Of a stretch of DNA of 64,000 nt, positions 63,435 to 64,000 are shown one piece after another. Positions within the stretch are counted from its first letter, which is position 1; the number at the start of each line of letters is the position of its first letter. The stretch is from Flavobacteriales bacterium (GTDB lineage: Bacteria > Bacteroidota > Bacteroidia > Flavobacteriales_F > PHOS-HE28). The notes beneath the pieces are model-generated. The model was given only the letters and a program-made list of their open reading frames with translations. It made no database searches and was not told the DNA's origin. The stretch lies in NCBI GenBank assembly GCA_020635715.1, contig JACJZG010000006.1, forward strand, positions 62,001 through 126,000, read 5' to 3'. The translations under genes were made by a program, and so were the position numbers.

Positions 63435-63511
63435 GTTGGATGGAAACGGGTTGGTTCCCAAGCCCAAACTACATACTCAGATAAAGCTTCAAGGCGCCGT
63501 TCCTCTATCGG

Positions 63512-64000
63512 TCAGAACCGATAGCTGATCCCTGCGCTCGGCAGCAAGGGCAGCTGGTCCACGCGCTGGTAACGCACCCGGTCGAAGTAGAAGATGTTCT
63601 GCCGGTCGTAGGCGTTGGTCAGGCTCAGGTCCAGTTCCACCTGCTGGTTCTCGTCGATCCGCCAGGTCTTGGTCACGCCCAGGTCTAGGCGGTGGTAGGT
63701 GGGCAGGCGACCCTGGTTCAAGGGGCCGAAGAGGATGGACAGGTCGGCATTGCTCGTGGTGTAGTCGTAGTTCACGTCACCGTTGAAGGGCGTGCTGCCG
63801 TAGTAGCCCTGGGTCTTCGTGAAGGGGAAACCGGAGCCGAAATTCCAGCGCACGTTCACCTTCCATGCGTCGAACTTGCCGAAGTTGTAGCTGGCGACGA
63901 GGTTGATGTTGTTGCGACGGTCCCACACCGGGTTGTAGGTGCGCATGCCGTCCCAGCGGTCCACATAGGTGTAACTGTACACCGCCCACAAGTACCAGTT
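63512..64000 (-). CDS. TonB-dependent receptor, C-terminal part (5' outside window)
   Basis: Open to the right edge of the window. Alternating beta-strands of a TonB-dependent barrel (NINLVASYNFGKFDAWKVNV, RLDLGVTKTWRIDENQQVEL) end in the typical C-terminal Phe (GISYRF). Substrate cannot be told from this part. Confidence 0.8.
   Translation of the reverse strand, partial: NWYLWAVYSYTYVDRWDGMRTYNPVWDRRNNINLVASYNFGKFDAWKVNVRWNFGSGFPFTKTQGYYGSTPFNGDVNYDYTTSNADLSILFGPLNQGRLPTYHRLDLGVTKTWRIDENQQVELDLSLTNAYDRQNIFYFDRVRYQRVDQLPLLPSAGISYRF

Noticed and set aside
1..64000. tRNA or rRNA genes
   Set aside because: I saw no cloverleaf with conserved T-loop sequence, nor rRNA-like segments; only ffs is supported. 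A covariance-model scan would be needed to exclude them fully.

Overview
The window looks like chromosomal DNA of a GC-rich (about 60%) member of the Bacteroidota, probably close to Flavobacteriales. The pointers are several proteins with C-terminal type IX secretion (T9SS) type A sorting domains, an S46 dipeptidyl-peptidase, a DPP-IV-like S9 peptidase, a TonB-dependent receptor ending in Phe, DUF5777, DUF6056 and DUF6438 proteins, and promoter boxes of the TAnnTTTG type in front of ffs, yidC, pyrG and the S46 gene. These family assignments come from reading motifs, not from a database search.

Layout. 1-2965 (+): a periplasmic/electron-transfer cluster of two haem-c proteins, an OB-fold protein, a YceI protein and a DUF5777 beta-barrel. 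2977-6514 (-): citrate synthase, a small membrane protein, a tandem universal stress protein and a CBS-containing site-2 protease. 6700-15109 (-): thioredoxin-like protein, three tandem POT-family peptide transporters, then a DPP-IV peptidase, which together suggest peptide scavenging. 15494-24995: two small/secreted proteins, an MFS carrier, bestrophin, SDR enzyme, SRP RNA (ffs), a GT2 glycosyltransferase, a DUF6056 membrane protein and two L,D-transpeptidases. 25203-30068: a repeat-rich T9SS protein, a MORN-like protein, a GT4 glycosyltransferase, a sugar-nucleotide epimerase and a DCC-family protein. 30093-38963 (-): a Na+/H+-type antiporter and a probable O-acetylation operon (LysM/degenerate transglycosylase, SGNH hydrolase, SGNH hydrolase, MBOAT) split by an IS256-family element with a clear 8-bp target duplication. 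39189-41899: DsbA/FrnE-like protein, lipoprotein, ureohydrolase. 42058-55308 is an accessory region of secreted proteins, lipoproteins, AT-rich orphan genes, an IS1-family transposase, a truncated RHS gene and a dispersed palindromic repeat family. 55329-64000 returns to core genes: S46 peptidase, DUF6438 lipoprotein, YidC, CTP synthase, a T9SS protein and the 3' end of a TonB-dependent receptor gene.

The most interesting system is a REP-associated tyrosine transposase (RAYT, 51582-52169) lying between the two halves of the same palindromic repeat that occurs elsewhere (42546, 43516, 45243, 55001, plus a divergent half copy at 52958) without the transposase gene. It looks like an autonomous element plus MITE-like derivatives. 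One derivative sits exactly at the broken 5' end of the RHS gene and another supplies or abuts the start of a secreted-protein gene.

Caution: many genes between 1-2000, 10.5-12.1 kb and 18-22.2 kb are broken by single-base shifts. Most can be repaired by changing the length of a short homopolymer by one base, so they are more likely consensus errors of a long-read assembly than real pseudogenes.
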